Part shown: positions 34,640 through 45,865 of the stretch, one piece after another
Numbering within the stretch: the first letter of the stretch is position 1
How the letters are laid out: each line of letters starts with the position of its first letter
Assembly: GCF_958298935.1 (NCBI RefSeq)
Contig: NC_084923.1
Span: 6,264,501-6,328,500 of the forward strand
Reading direction: 5' to 3'
Length of the DNA: 64,000 nucleotides
Origin: Phragmites australis
Taxonomy: Eukaryota > Streptophyta > Magnoliopsida > Poales > Poaceae
The notes under the pieces: generated by a model
What the model saw: the letters and a program-made list of their open reading frames with translations, nothing else
Databases searched by the model: none
What the model was told of the DNA's origin: nothing
Made by a program: the position numbers and the translations under genes

Positions 34640-35500
34640 ACATCCCTAGGGACTTCAAGCATATCAAATAGACTCTATGAAAAGACGTCCGCATTCTCTC
34701 AGAGGACAGTGATGAGCGTGAGTTCCTTTTTGGGTCTAGGTCAGGCCCTATCTGGACCATACTGGATGGATCGACATCATTTAGGCAAATTGCCTTGAGT
34801 CGATCGTCTAGGTTGGCGATGACATGGACTTTCACTAGGTGACCACTAGGCTCAGCGTCCTCGGGCTGTGACCCGGGAGTTAGCTCGATCATGTCGAGGC
34901 TCCTCTTGTCGCAGTGTAGGGCTGTCTTTTCATTGCCAAAAAAAATGATAGCCCTCATTGGACGAGGGATCTTGATTGCCTGGTATACGCAGTGGGCAAC
35001 GATCATGAACTGGGCCATCGCGGGTTGCCCCAGGATTGCATTATTAGCGGTCCTTAAGTCTTCCACATCGAACAGGACCCGTTCGGTCCTGAAGTTAGTT
35101 GGAGAGATGAAGGTTATGAGCAGCTCGATTTGCCCCAACGGTTTAGCCGAGGAGCCGGGGGTAATTCCAAAGAAAGGAGGAGATGACCTCAATGCACTCC
35201 TCAGAATCTGTAGGGCTTCCAGCGTGTCGGCGAAGAGGAGTTTGATGGAACTCACTACATTGACCAGTACGTGACCCAGTCAAATATTCTATACCTTGGG
35301 TTCAACCACAATAGGGTAGCAACCAGGACACTTGACGTACACATGGTGGTCTGCCTGGATGAAGGTGAGGGGTACCTCCGACCAGTTCAAATGAGGGTCT
35401 GGGCCCAACACGGTTGCCCACACCTCGTGGACCGCTGACTTGTACTCCATGTTCGAGGAATACGTTGCGGTGCCTCTGAAGATGTGGTGGACCATGTGAT
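34640..35500 (-). pseudogene. Gypsy protease-region remnant
   Basis: Minus-strand frames read LNWSEVPLTFIQADHHVYVK (35495-35289), then IKLLFADTLEALQIL, then PLGQIELLITFISPTNFRTE with ILGQPAMAQF (35255-34638). This is the order seen in retropepsin regions of grass gypsy elements, where the catalytic D-[TSG]-G-[SA]-S lies just before I-x-L-L-F. That motif is not intact here. A stop or frame break separates the two frames near 35285. Confidence 0.75.
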
Positions 35501-35889
35501 CGGTCTGCTAGAATTGTAGCACCAGCTAGTCGGGGTCTACCCTGTCCTCACTATTGTTGTCGTGTTTGGGTTTGCGCTCCCCAAGCTCCTTGTCGATGAT
35601 GCCCCACACGACCTTGCACTTGATCAGGTCATTGGTAGTCTGTTCGATGGATTAGGCAGTAGCCTCTGCCCTTCTTTTCATCCTTTTTATCGAAGTGCCA
35701 GTGTGGTTGGCTGGTCTGCTTAACCACCATGACCTTGGGTGGTCCTGCCTTACACTTGTTCTTCTTTTTCTCCTTTCGGCTGACCCCTTTGGAAGAGGCG
35801 GGTTGGTCAAAGGTCTATTGCAGTCTTTGTGCTGCTTTAGCACTCTTGGGCCTTAGTGGACTATGTGCACTTGTCTGCGAGCTTGAAGA

Positions 35890-36260
35890 GCTCGGTGGTT
35901 CTCAGGACTTGCTTGGTGACCAGCTTTTTGACTATCTTTTGGTCTCAAACCCCCCTCCAGAAGGCGATGACCATGGATTCACCCGTGATCTTTGGAATGG
36001 TGTTCTAGTGTTTGGTGAAATGCTGGATAAAGTCTTGCAGTGACTCATCCTGTCACTACCTGATTTGGTACAGGTCATCCTCGACCCTTAATCAAGCATA
36101 GGTCCCTTAGAAGTTGGCAACAAACTGGTCGTATAAGTGCTCCCATGAGTGAACCGACCCGCGAGGGAGGTTCATAAGCTAGGACCGGGCTGGGTTGGTC
36201 AAAAAGGTCAGGAAATAGTTTGTCATGACCTCCCATTGCCACCCACGGTTTGCACCATGA
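35890..36260 (-). pseudogene. Gypsy gag (Retrotrans_gag) remnant
   Basis: The minus strand reads LMNLPRGSVHSWEHLYDQF then VANF-stop-GTYA-stop-LRVEDDLYQIR and onward to ESLQDFIQHF. This is the core of the plant gypsy gag domain (W-x-x-L-x-x-x-F...G-E-S-L-x-x-F-I-x-x-F). At least three stop codons break it. Confidence 0.75.
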
Positions 36261-37405
36261 TGGTGTAGATCTGTAATAATTCCTCTAGGTTAGAAGAGCC
36301 ATCATACTTTGTGGTTAGCACTGGCCAGAACTTGTCCAGCTAGTGCACCTCTCGCAACCGGGTCAATAAAGGCGTTGCACCCTATCCTGTAACAGGAACC
36401 ACCGGCTGATGAGCAGCCTCACGTGTTCAGGGAGAGAGACAGCAGTCATGAGGTCCTGGCGATGGGATGGAGGAATCCGACGTCTCTTTGTGAGGGGGGG
36501 GGGCGAGCGGTAGGGCCGCTTGCCCTTGTCCTGCCCTTGTTGGGCGCGATGCTCTTGTTCTCAGTTGGCACTCTGGTCCTGGATCATGCTATGGAGGTCA
36601 CGTTGGCGAAGAGAGTCATGCTAGTTAGGGGTTTGGCTATCCCAACATGATGGGGTTCTCCTAGTATCGCCCCTCGTTACAGTGGGGGCATGGGATTTGT
36701 CCTGCAGCGAGGCCTGCTACGATTCCATGTGACCACGGTCATCATCAGTCCTGGAAATGGGCGTGGTCTTTACTGTCGTGACTTGGTGCCATGCGGTTTA
36801 TGCCAGGAGAGCAAGGTTGTGTAGCCATGGCACCACTGATGAACCCTCTAGTATTGCCATAGGCGGGTGACTAAGAAGCATCCATACGGCCTGCAGGTTT
36901 TGTGCAAGCGTCATGGCCTCGAAGTCAAGCTGCTGACCGTGGAGGAGTGAAATATCATGAGGGAAGGAGCTCCTGACATTCACGTGACATGAAGGCCTAG
37001 GCGATGATGCCCCCAAGGACTGCTCCCTTGGTAGGTGCTCCTTTAGGTGGCGCTGTAGTTGCTGGGGCTGTATCAAAGCGCCTCCTTGTCCGGCACCAAG
37101 GGGTTTCCCTCTAGGAGTATGGCATGGGGGTTACCGCTAGCACCCTAGGGATGAAAACCTCCGTCGTTCCCCGCTGCATGGGTTGCCATGCAGATTTCTA
37201 GTTGGGTTTTAGAGTCCTCCGACTCCATTTTGATATCCAAAACTTGGAGCACACCAGACTCATCTAGGTCATATCCCATGATGAAAACCTCACGGCGTCT
37301 GGGGTCCCGGAACATGACTCAGTGGTCATCGTGGATCCAGCCATGGGTAGCCCAATCAGGTTATCGACACTTACCAAAATGTGAAAACATGCCCCCTACC
37401 TGGCG

Positions 37406-38173
37406 TGTCAACTGTCGAGGGTTAATCATTGACAATGCGTGCAAAGTATACCGGTCAACGAGAGTGCGATCAACGTTTCCTTCTGGTGTGTGCGCGTGTG
37501 GGTGTGTGTATGGATGATGAACTCAAGAACATAAGGTGTTATCTAGGTTCATGACTCCAGTGGGATAACAATCCTACGTCATGTATATTTTCTTATAATG
37601 GGGATCAACTTGGTTACAGAAGGAGTTCCATTCCTTACAAGCATGGTCCTCCCTCCTTTATATAGTAGGAGGAGAGATGTATATATAAACAGTACATATC
37701 AGAACTATGGCAGTCACATTCCTACCAAAAATCCCTACTATGAGGCCATCATTACAGAGAGTGGGCATGCTCGGCCCACCTAGTCATCTTGTGCGTCCTG
37801 TCCCATCAGCCACATATCGTCACGTCCACTTGCGAGACCATCGCACCCGCCTACAGAGTTGTCCCATATCATTAATTGCTACGAGATGAGCCACTACAAC
37901 ATTGCGCCAGCCATGACTTCGCTCACAGAAAGGTGCATGAGGAAGGAAAATACTTGAGTGGTAGCATTAGATGAGATTAGACTGGTTAGGTGAATACCTG
38001 CCCCACGATCATCAAATATTGGTTGTCGGGTTTCCTTCCGCGATCAGGGAACTGGTCATGCAAGACCTGCCAGACGTGTGTGCCAGAGTCAACTTTTGAT
38101 AATATCTACTGCTAATGGGTATTTGCTGGTGTGGGCCCACAGAATAAGGGACCCCCTATTCTTTACATCGACA
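37406..38173 (-). repeat. 5' LTR of the gypsy element
   Basis: Borders are TGTCGATG (at 38173, minus strand) and TTGACA (at 37406). A TATA-like CTATATAAAGGAGGG lies near 37655-37670 on the minus strand. Confidence 0.85.
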
Positions 38174-38880
38174 CCAACATTCCTCCTCCCTCCTTGCGTT
38201 GCCCCCTCCTGACAGGCCCCATGTCATGCTCTTTTTTCCTGAGCTCCCTCGCTTCCATCGCCACCCCGCCCTGCTCTAGCGATGCTCCGCCTCCGCCGCC
38301 TACCACTAACCTCTTCAATGACAATGCTCTCACCACTACCACAGGACAACTGGCCATCTTTCGCCACCACGGTGGGCGGCGCCCCCGCTGACTCGTCGTC
38401 CTGCCTGCCACTCGCCACCACCACTAGGCCGACGGGCCTCCCCAAGCCTCCCTCTATAATTGGCAGCCTTAAAGTCCTAAACCTAATCCCCAAAAATCCC
38501 CAACCCTAACCCAAAGGGAGCTCACCAGAGATGACAAGAAGCTAACCAGAGAAGAAGGGCGTGCATGAATCTCCAATAGAATCCCACGGTATGAAATTCA
38601 ACAGATCTTGCCCTTAAGAATCTGCCGATAGACATTTAGCATTTGCACAAAAATATATTGGGAATTGTTGTTTCACAATTTTTCCATTGAATAAGATTGT
38701 AGATATTGTCTCCTCCTATCTTCTAATATGCTATAAATGATGTGTTGAAATAAATCATTTGGCAATGGTAAGAATAGCACAATTATCCTAGAGAGAGAGA
38801 GAGAGAGAGAGATTAATCCAGTCCCAATGTCCACATTTCTCCACAACATGTTTCAATGTTTCAAAATTCTTCAATTTAAA
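38174..38880. other. GC-rich then AT-rich stretch without a recognisable gene
   Basis: From 38174 to 38510 the sequence is C-rich and codes in no long recognisable frame. From 38520 to 38880 it is AT-rich with a GA microsatellite at about 38791-38812. The 5' end of the CACTA element that follows should lie here, but I found no CACTA terminus. Confidence 0.35.
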
Positions 38881-38889
38881 ATTCAACGC

Positions 38890-40038
38890 CCCGTGTGTGG
38901 AACCCATTGACATAAGTATAAAAATGATGGTGGTGACGGGCATGAAGGCAAGAAAAGTAAAGGCTCACCTAGGAAGGTGGTGTGGTATTTTCTTGTAATT
39001 CCTCATCTAAAGCGATTGTTTGCTAATAGAAAGGAGGCCCAATTGGTGCGTTGACATAAGGAGGGTCATAAGAACGACACAATGATATGACACTCGACGG
39101 ATTCTACTCAGTGACGAACCATTGATTGCACATTTGGTTGGTTCGTTGAAGAATTTACTACCGCTGTTTACCGTGGTTTCCATTCAAAGCTTGATAAATA
39201 ATAGGTTTGCTTTTAACACAAATGGCATGAATCCATTCGGTAACATGAGTAACTCACATAGCACATGATCTGTTGTATTGTCGATCTACACCCTTCCACC
39301 CTAGCTTTGTAACAAGCGAAAATACATTATGTTGTCGATCTTAATATCAAGACCGAACCTGGCAATGATATCAATGTGTACGTCAAACATTTAGTCGATG
39401 ATCTTAAGTAACTCTAGTCAGAAGGCATCGAGGTTTGGGATTCGTACAAGCAAGAGTTCATCACCATAAATGATCTACCAGCACCTTGTAACTTGTCATG
39501 TCAGAGCAAAAGAAAAGGTGAAGCTTGCCCCCATTGCTTAGATGACACATGCAGTTTGAGGTTGAACAACTCAATGAAAATAGTGTACATACGACATTGA
39601 TGTTTCCTTCCTACAAAGCACCCGTACTGAAACATGGACAAGTAGTTTGATGGCATAAGGGAGAAAGCATTACCTCCAAGGTATTTCAACGAGGAAGATG
39701 TCTATAATCAGGTTAAGAATATCAATGTTGTCCTTGACAAGCAAACGATCCTCCAAGGATGATTAGCAAAAAAAATGTGGAACAAGAAATCAATACTATT
39801 CGAGCTAGAGTATTGGAAATTTGCCACTCTATCGACAACATATATGTAAAGAGGAATATATGCGAGAGTCTGATCAGTACATTGCTACAAATGAAGGGAA
39901 AATGAAATGATCATGAGAATGCATGAGATGACCTTGAAGAAATGGGCTTAAGTCCGGAGCTCCATGCACATGATATGGACAAAGAAATACACCTACCCAC
40001 ATCAGTCATCACTCTCTCCAAGAAGGAGAAAAAAGAAT
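38890..40038 (+). pseudogene. tnp2 transposase, N-terminal and catalytic half, decayed
   Basis: The frame at about 38908 reads YKNDGGDGHEGKKSK, then RKVVWYFLVIPHLKRLFANR. Later pieces carry FGNMSNSHSTWSVVL, W-x-E-x-E-Y-W-like text and LHAHDMDKEIHLP, all in the order of CACTA Tnp2 transposases. Several Trp codons have become TGA, the mark of C-to-T decay. It ends at K-K-E-K-K-E, where the solo LTR begins. Confidence 0.8.
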
Positions 40039-43000
40039 TGTAAAACCCTGATTTTCAGAATTTACAACTTTTTAAAATTTTCCAAGATTATTGAATAGCT
40101 TCACCAGTAGTATATGTTTAAAACCTATTTTCTTAATCAATCAATCAATATAGGTTATTATTTTGTGTGCATTCCATGCTGAGTTTTCTTAGGAGCTAGG
40201 TAAATGCATTAGAGTTCTTTTTCTTTTCTTTCTCTTTGGTGTTTTGAGTGAAAAAATATTTTAAAAAAGTTTTTACAAAACTCAGTAGTAAATAAGTTAA
40301 GGATCTTAATAGTTAGAACTCAAAATCTTTGAATTCACCATATATTCAATCCTTGATCATACCTGATTCTTCTCTAGTTCAATTCAAATCTTGTCCAAAT
40401 CCTTGTTTAAATCCAATCTCTCATCTTTCTCAAATTCTATCCAATTCCAAATTCAAATTTCTTATCTACTCATATTCTTGTTCAACCTCTTATTTTTCGT
40501 TTCTCATAAATTCAATCCAAGCTCAATTCAAATTCAAACCCTATTCAAATTTCTCTGCAAAAGTTTCTTTTCTAAACCCTAGATATACCTAAAGTTTCTT
40601 TGGGCTCAATCTTGGTCAAGTCCAAACCCTTAGCCAAGTCTTCTAGATGGCCCAACAAAGGATCCACGAAATCTGCAAATTTTCACGAAGTCCTGGACAA
40701 CCTCATTTTCTCATGACGTTTCGGAGTTCAAAACGACCTCAAATGGAAATCCTAAAAATACCGAAGTTGTAGGTCTCATCGAGAGCTTCGATTTGAACCT
40801 GTAGAAGTTCCCTTTTGGATAATGGAGAAAGGAGTTATGGCTCCCGAAATCAGTGCTACGCAGATAAGTCTGAGTTCAAACAGTTTATCTTGTGGTGCAT
40901 TTTTGAAAATCAAGATGGCGTTTTCAGAAGTTCCAATGAATACCAAAGTTGTAGATATTTTCGAGTACTACAATTTAGATTCTAGAAACGTCTAATTTGG
41001 AGTCCGGACGATGGAGATATCATCCTCGGAATAGAGAGCTGTGAAAAAGGAAACCGTAACCGACTCGAACTCGAATCCGATTCGTGTTCGGCTTGGACTC
41101 CACCTCAACCAGCCGCCGCTAGCCCTATAAATATGATTTGCATGCCCTCTCCTACCCCTATTCCATGCCATAAAACCCTAAAAGTTACTGCTGCCCTGTC
41201 CGTGCACCGCCGTTCGCCGGAGCCACCGCCGCCCGTGATGCGCTACCTTGTAGCTTTCTCCGCAAATCCTCCTTCCTCGACCATCAAAGCAAGGTGAGGA
41301 CCGCTTCTTCCCCTCCCTTACTACTATTTTATCATCATACTAAGACCCTAGCCAAGCCTTAGCCCCGGCAAAAGCCCGATCTACACCGCCACGGTTGTCG
41401 CCATCACGGACAGCCGCGCTATAGCCGATTGGCATTGCCATTCCTGCCCAACTAGTGCACTGTTCGCCATGCCCTTTCACCGGTGCATGTCCCATGATGT
41501 TCCCCACATCCTCACCAACCAGGTCGGCCAGTAGAGCAGCTAAACCACCGGAATCAAGGTCAACATGCTCGCTGTTCGGTTTATAGACGTGTTCTGTGCG
41601 CACACCAGATTTGCATTCGCGTTCCTCATCAATCCGAAAGCCGTATGGATGCACTAACCATGTCACAGTGTGTCCCATCGAGTCTTATACATGACCCTGG
41701 GAGCCCATCCCCATTTGTACAGTGACACGACCGAAACGTGATTGCCAACCACAGTATGTCGCAGCCGTCGCCATCTCATCTCCGTTGATCGTTCTTCCTC
41801 TCAGTGGATGATCTACCAAAACCCATGCTATAACATTGTGTTCCCGGGATATATGAACATCTCTTTTTAAACAGTTTCTCAAATTTCATAGCCAATCTCT
41901 AGGAACGCGAGTATCTTCTTTGCTGCACGGTCACCACCAAACCTAGCAACAGTCAACGCTGTTTTGCCGCTACCTAAGATGACCCCTTCCAAAACCAACC
42001 ATACCACCGAGTTAGTCTTTCTGCGTTATACGCTATGCTTCCCTCGTTTCACTGAAACACCACTGAAGCTCGGTGGCCACGTGCCCGATCGCTGTCTTTG
42101 ACGAAACCCGAACCACCGCCACTACACAGACTTACTGGTAGTATCCTTAACTTAGAAGCGCAACCTTCAAGCTTTTTTTATCCATCATAGGTGGTCGAGA
42201 CTCGATCTCAGCGTATCCCTTCTTTAATCCAAGATGATACTTGCATAAGATGCCAAGTCAGCACCACATCATTCTCCTTAGCCTAGTCAGCAAAGTCTGG
42301 TCTACCCTATAGTTTTTGAATCTTACGCAATGATGTTATCAAGCCTGACATAGTGATTGTGCAATAAAACCTTTTCCCATAGGAAAATAGTTCCGGTAAA
42401 TCAGCATTTCCTTTTCAGTCGAATCCATTTTTCGAAAGCTCATTATCTTTCCATCTTAACTCCGATTTAGACGCTTCTTGCATCTAAATATTTCTAAAAT
42501 CATACCTATCCAACCATAGTGTTTTTAAAGTGTTTTAATGATGTTTGATATTTTGTTCTTAGTGTTTACTTTGTGTTGTTTCTCGGTAGTTTTCGCGATT
42601 AGTTGATAACGTTCCGGAGCAGTTCAAGGGACTTCAAGACCAAGATTTCGACAATACTGAGCAGCATTGGGTAAAAGGAAAGTGTCTTTGATCATCTTAA
42701 ACCTATGTTTTTAAATATTTTATTTTACAAATTGCATACAATGTCTGTCAATATGATGGGTAGTCACCTATGTTAGGGTTTTCCCTAGATTTTCCCTAAT
42801 CATCTCTTGTAACCTAGATGGTTTATGGTTAGGTGTCTTTTATGGGTAGATTTCTTAGCCATGCTTTTGGGATACTGGAAGGTGTCATAATCTTGATTAA
42901 TGAACATATGCAACAATGGTGGTTAATTTGTTAATGGTCTAGCAACATGGAACCTTAGGCCTTGAGCTAAGTGATTTTGATGGTTGTCATGGTTATGATG

Positions 43001-43986
43001 TTGGTAGTGTTTGTTCAAGTAACCTAAGTAATGACCTGTTCGTGGAGCGACAACCCAAGATGTAACGTACCAACCACGAGGCTGATATGGGTAAGGCATG
43101 ACATACTAGTTAGAGCCTATCTAGTGTGTGTTGTGTCGCCACAAAAGGGGGCTTCTGAGTAGGAGTTGAACTTGCGTAAATCCTGGCGGTGAAACCTAGT
43201 GGGTAGACGCATACTGGATTAGTCTTTGGTTAGTGAAAAATATCATTTAGTAATTTCTTGGGGCACACCACTGGCGTGTGTTAAGTGTCTTGCAAACACG
43301 ACAAAATGGAATTCACTAACTCGTGGGAAAGCTGGACAATCTCTGCAGAGTGTAAAAACTGTTATAACAGACGTGCTCATGGTTATGAGAGACTTGAATC
43401 CTCACATAATTAGTGGGTTGTGGTTATGGGTTTGGTTGTGGTTTTGGATATAGTACAGGGAGTACAAGACGGTTATGGTATGCAAGGTGGGGAGCCTTAT
43501 ATGCTGGGTGTTGAACTGTATGTGTTACATTCACTTCATAATTGTTTAATGCTTTTTAAGTCCAAATATGTTTTCATTACTCGCATTTACGCAAATATAC
43601 CATGTGTTAGCCTATTCTTGATATAAGCCTGCAAATCATTATCTTTTCCACACTTGCTGAGCGCGTCATGTGCTCACACTTGCTATTTTCCCTATACCAT
43701 GCGACATGTGTCTGCTGCTTAGTGAGTGAGGATGTTGAAGACTATCAAGATGAGGTTGTGACGTTCTAGGCTCGTGTCTCCCGGTCGGTTGCCTGCGGTG
43801 TTATTGGGCACCAGTGCTTCTGTTCCACTGCAGATATCTTCATAGAAGACAATATATGTCAATTGTTGTAAGTGTTTAATGTTTATTCTATAAAAGTATT
43901 GCTTTTGTTACTTATGTGTGTTGAACATCCTGGGCACACATAAGCCACATCTAGTTTTGTCCATTAAAATCAGGTGTGACAAGAAT
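40034..43986. mobile_element. 3.9-kb solo LTR with perfect 5-bp TSD inside tnp2
   Basis: The element proper is 40039-43981 (3943 bp), begins TGTAAAACCCTGA and ends CAGGTGTGACA. AGAAT flanks it on both sides (40034-40038 and 43982-43986). Removing it restores the tnp2 frame across the site (K-E-F-C-E-L-L). No gag or pol frame and no second internal LTR copy is visible, so it is best read as a solo LTR of a family with long LTRs, resembling Tekay/Del-type gypsy LTRs (the TTCTAGGCTCGTGTCTCCCG block near 43764). Apparent frames inside are chance. Confidence 0.82.
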
Positions 43987-45363
43987 TCTGTGAGCTTTTG
44001 AATAGTGTGAAAGTTCCCTTCGGTTACTTGTCCAACATCGCAAAACTTGTTTCAGCGAAAGAGCTGAAAATGAATTTTGCCATGATGAAATCTCATGATT
44101 GCCATGTGATGATGACCTCACTGCTTGCGGTAGCTATTATGAACATCCTCTCAATTAAGGTTCACGAGGTTATCCTAAGCTTGTTCTTTTTCTTCAACGC
44201 AATTGAACAAAAGATGATCGATCCAGAGTTGCTGGAGGAGCTAAAAAAAAGACACTTTGAGACTCTATATTTTCTTGAGGTGTATTTCCCGATCCTTTTT
44301 TGATATCATGGTATATCTCACTGCTCACCTTGTGAAGGAGATACACTTGACCCTTTGTTCCTGCATCACATGTTTCCATATGAGAGATATATGTGTGTTC
44401 TCAAGTTGTACATATGGAATCGAGCCTTTTCTGAGGGATGCATCGTGCAGGGTTACGTGACGGAGGACACATTGTAGTGGTCTATTGATTACATTGAACC
44501 AAATGATCCAATTGGTGTGCCTAAGTCTCGTCATGAGGGGATGCTTGTAGGTGTAGGGGTTCTGGAGAAGATGGCAATAACTCATAATCCCAAGGTATAC
44601 ATCCAAGCTCATTTCCTCGTGCTGCAACAAATGAGCGAAGTGTGCCATATGTCAATGAGCATAAGCAGATACTACTTGAAGAGAATACAGGACATACCGA
44701 AGCTTGGGTTGCGATGCAACATATGCAAAGTTTCACCTCTTGGTTCCGAGATCAAATCAGACAATTAAGTACTACTACAAGTACTTTGATAAAAAAAAAA
44801 CTAGCATCGGACCCTATATACACAATTGTGACATATCATGGGTATGATATAAACGGATACATATTTTATACGGTTGCTCAAGATAAAAAGAGCATATACC
44901 AGAACAGTGGTGTCCGTATAGATGCTTATGACAACGACATGCAGAGGGGCACATACACAGTCAAATAGAGTAGATCTAGGAGCTGAACTACTTGGGATTC
45001 AAGGTAGCATTGTTTTGGTGCCATTGGGTACATGGGGCAAATGACGTCACTAATGACAAGTATGGATTCACTAGCGTTGATCTCAAATATGTCGGATACA
45101 AGTATGAACCCTTCATACTCGCTAAAGATGTTCACCAAGTCTTTTATGTGACTGACACAATAAATAAAAAATACCATGTGGTTATCGCTGGGAAAAGACA
45201 CATCATCGGAGTTGCAAACATTGTTGATGAGGAGTTTAATCAATTCAATGAAATCCCCCATTTTTCTGCTGCAATCATGCCACGCCTTTTGTCGACCGAG
45301 AAAACTCCATACCCGCGCTCTGACTATAATGAAGGGATCCATGTCAAGAAAGCACGAAAATGA
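43987..45363 (+). pseudogene. tnp2 transposase, C-terminal half, decayed
   Basis: Frames read NSVKVPFGYLSNIAKLVSAK, KSHDCHVMMTSLLAVAI, DIMVYLTAHLVKEIH, YDINGYIFYTVAQDKKS, QNSGVRIDAYDNDMQ and VALFWCHWVHGANDV, then FILAKDVHQVFYVTDT. These are the DUF4218 and DUF4216 parts of CACTA Tnp2. Frame changes occur near 44300, 44640 and 44970. Confidence 0.88.
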
Positions 45364-45364
45364 T

Positions 45365-45610
45365 GAATTTGAATTTGAGTGTCAAATTTGTAATATTAAT
45401 GTCAAATTTCTAGTATTAATGACAAATTTGAATTTTAGGTTTCAAGTTATTTGAATTTGTAATATTATTGTCAAATTTGAATTTTAGGTTTCAAATTATT
45501 TAAATTTGTAATATTAATGTCATATTTGAATTTTAGGTTTCAAGTTATTTGAATTTGTAATATGAATATCAAATTTGTATTTAGGTTTCAAGTTATTTGA
45601 ATTTTAGTTC
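45365..45610. repeat. About 60-bp AT-rich minisatellite downstream of tnp2
   Basis: About four imperfect copies of a unit with TTTTAGGTTTCAAGTTATTT, GAATTTGTAATATTA and TGTCAAATTTGAA follow the tnp2 stop. Confidence 0.85.
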
Positions 45611-45639
45611 AACAAAATTTTTTCTCTTCACCGGATGAT

Positions 45640-45845
45640 CCGTCGCTCTCATTTTTCTCCTCAGCGAATCATAAGTAAAAGCTAACAAGAGGTACTATTC
45701 ACCCGGCACTTATTATAAGTAATAGGTGTCGATGGTACTATTCACTCATCACTTATCATAAGTAATTAGTGACGGATGGTTATCATAGGTGACAGGTGAC
45801 ATTCTTCACCCGTCACCAATGATCATATATGTATATATAGGCTGA
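45640..45845 (+). promoter_or_regulatory. TnpA promoter-like stretch with subterminal-type repeats
   Basis: Repeats of the CACTTAT(C/T)ATAAGTAAT and GTGACGGATGGTTATCAT type occur here. The same kinds of repeat fill the 3' end of the element (48960-49170). A TATA-like TATATATAG at about 45832-45840 lies just before the start of the TnpA leader. In En/Spm, TNPA binds subterminal repeats; that these internal copies are binding sites is inference. Confidence 0.55.
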
Positions 45846-45865
45846 GCCCCAAAACACCCTCCGCC

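Larger units (their letters stand above)
30117..38173 (-). mobile_element. Ty3/gypsy-type LTR retrotransposon, lacking RT and integrase
   Basis: Two LTRs (30117-30871 and 37406-38173) share about four in five bases by eye. On the minus strand the LTRs run TGT...CA, the 5' LTR is at 37406-38173, and a CGCCAGGTAGGGGGC leader follows it, as in grass gypsy elements. A purine-rich tract (AGGGGAGCTTAGGGGCTAC) lies directly before the 3' LTR at 30872-30890. Gag (about 36260-35890) and protease (about 35500-34640) remnants lie on the minus strand with stops. No reverse transcriptase, RNase H or integrase motif is found, so it is non-autonomous or deleted. The 31-34 kb part has open frames on the opposite strand. 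LTR divergence marks it as old. Confidence 0.85.

Noticed and set aside
40329..40592. Serine/phenylalanine-rich frames
   Set aside because: They come from a repeated AATTCAAAT-like simple sequence inside the solo LTR.
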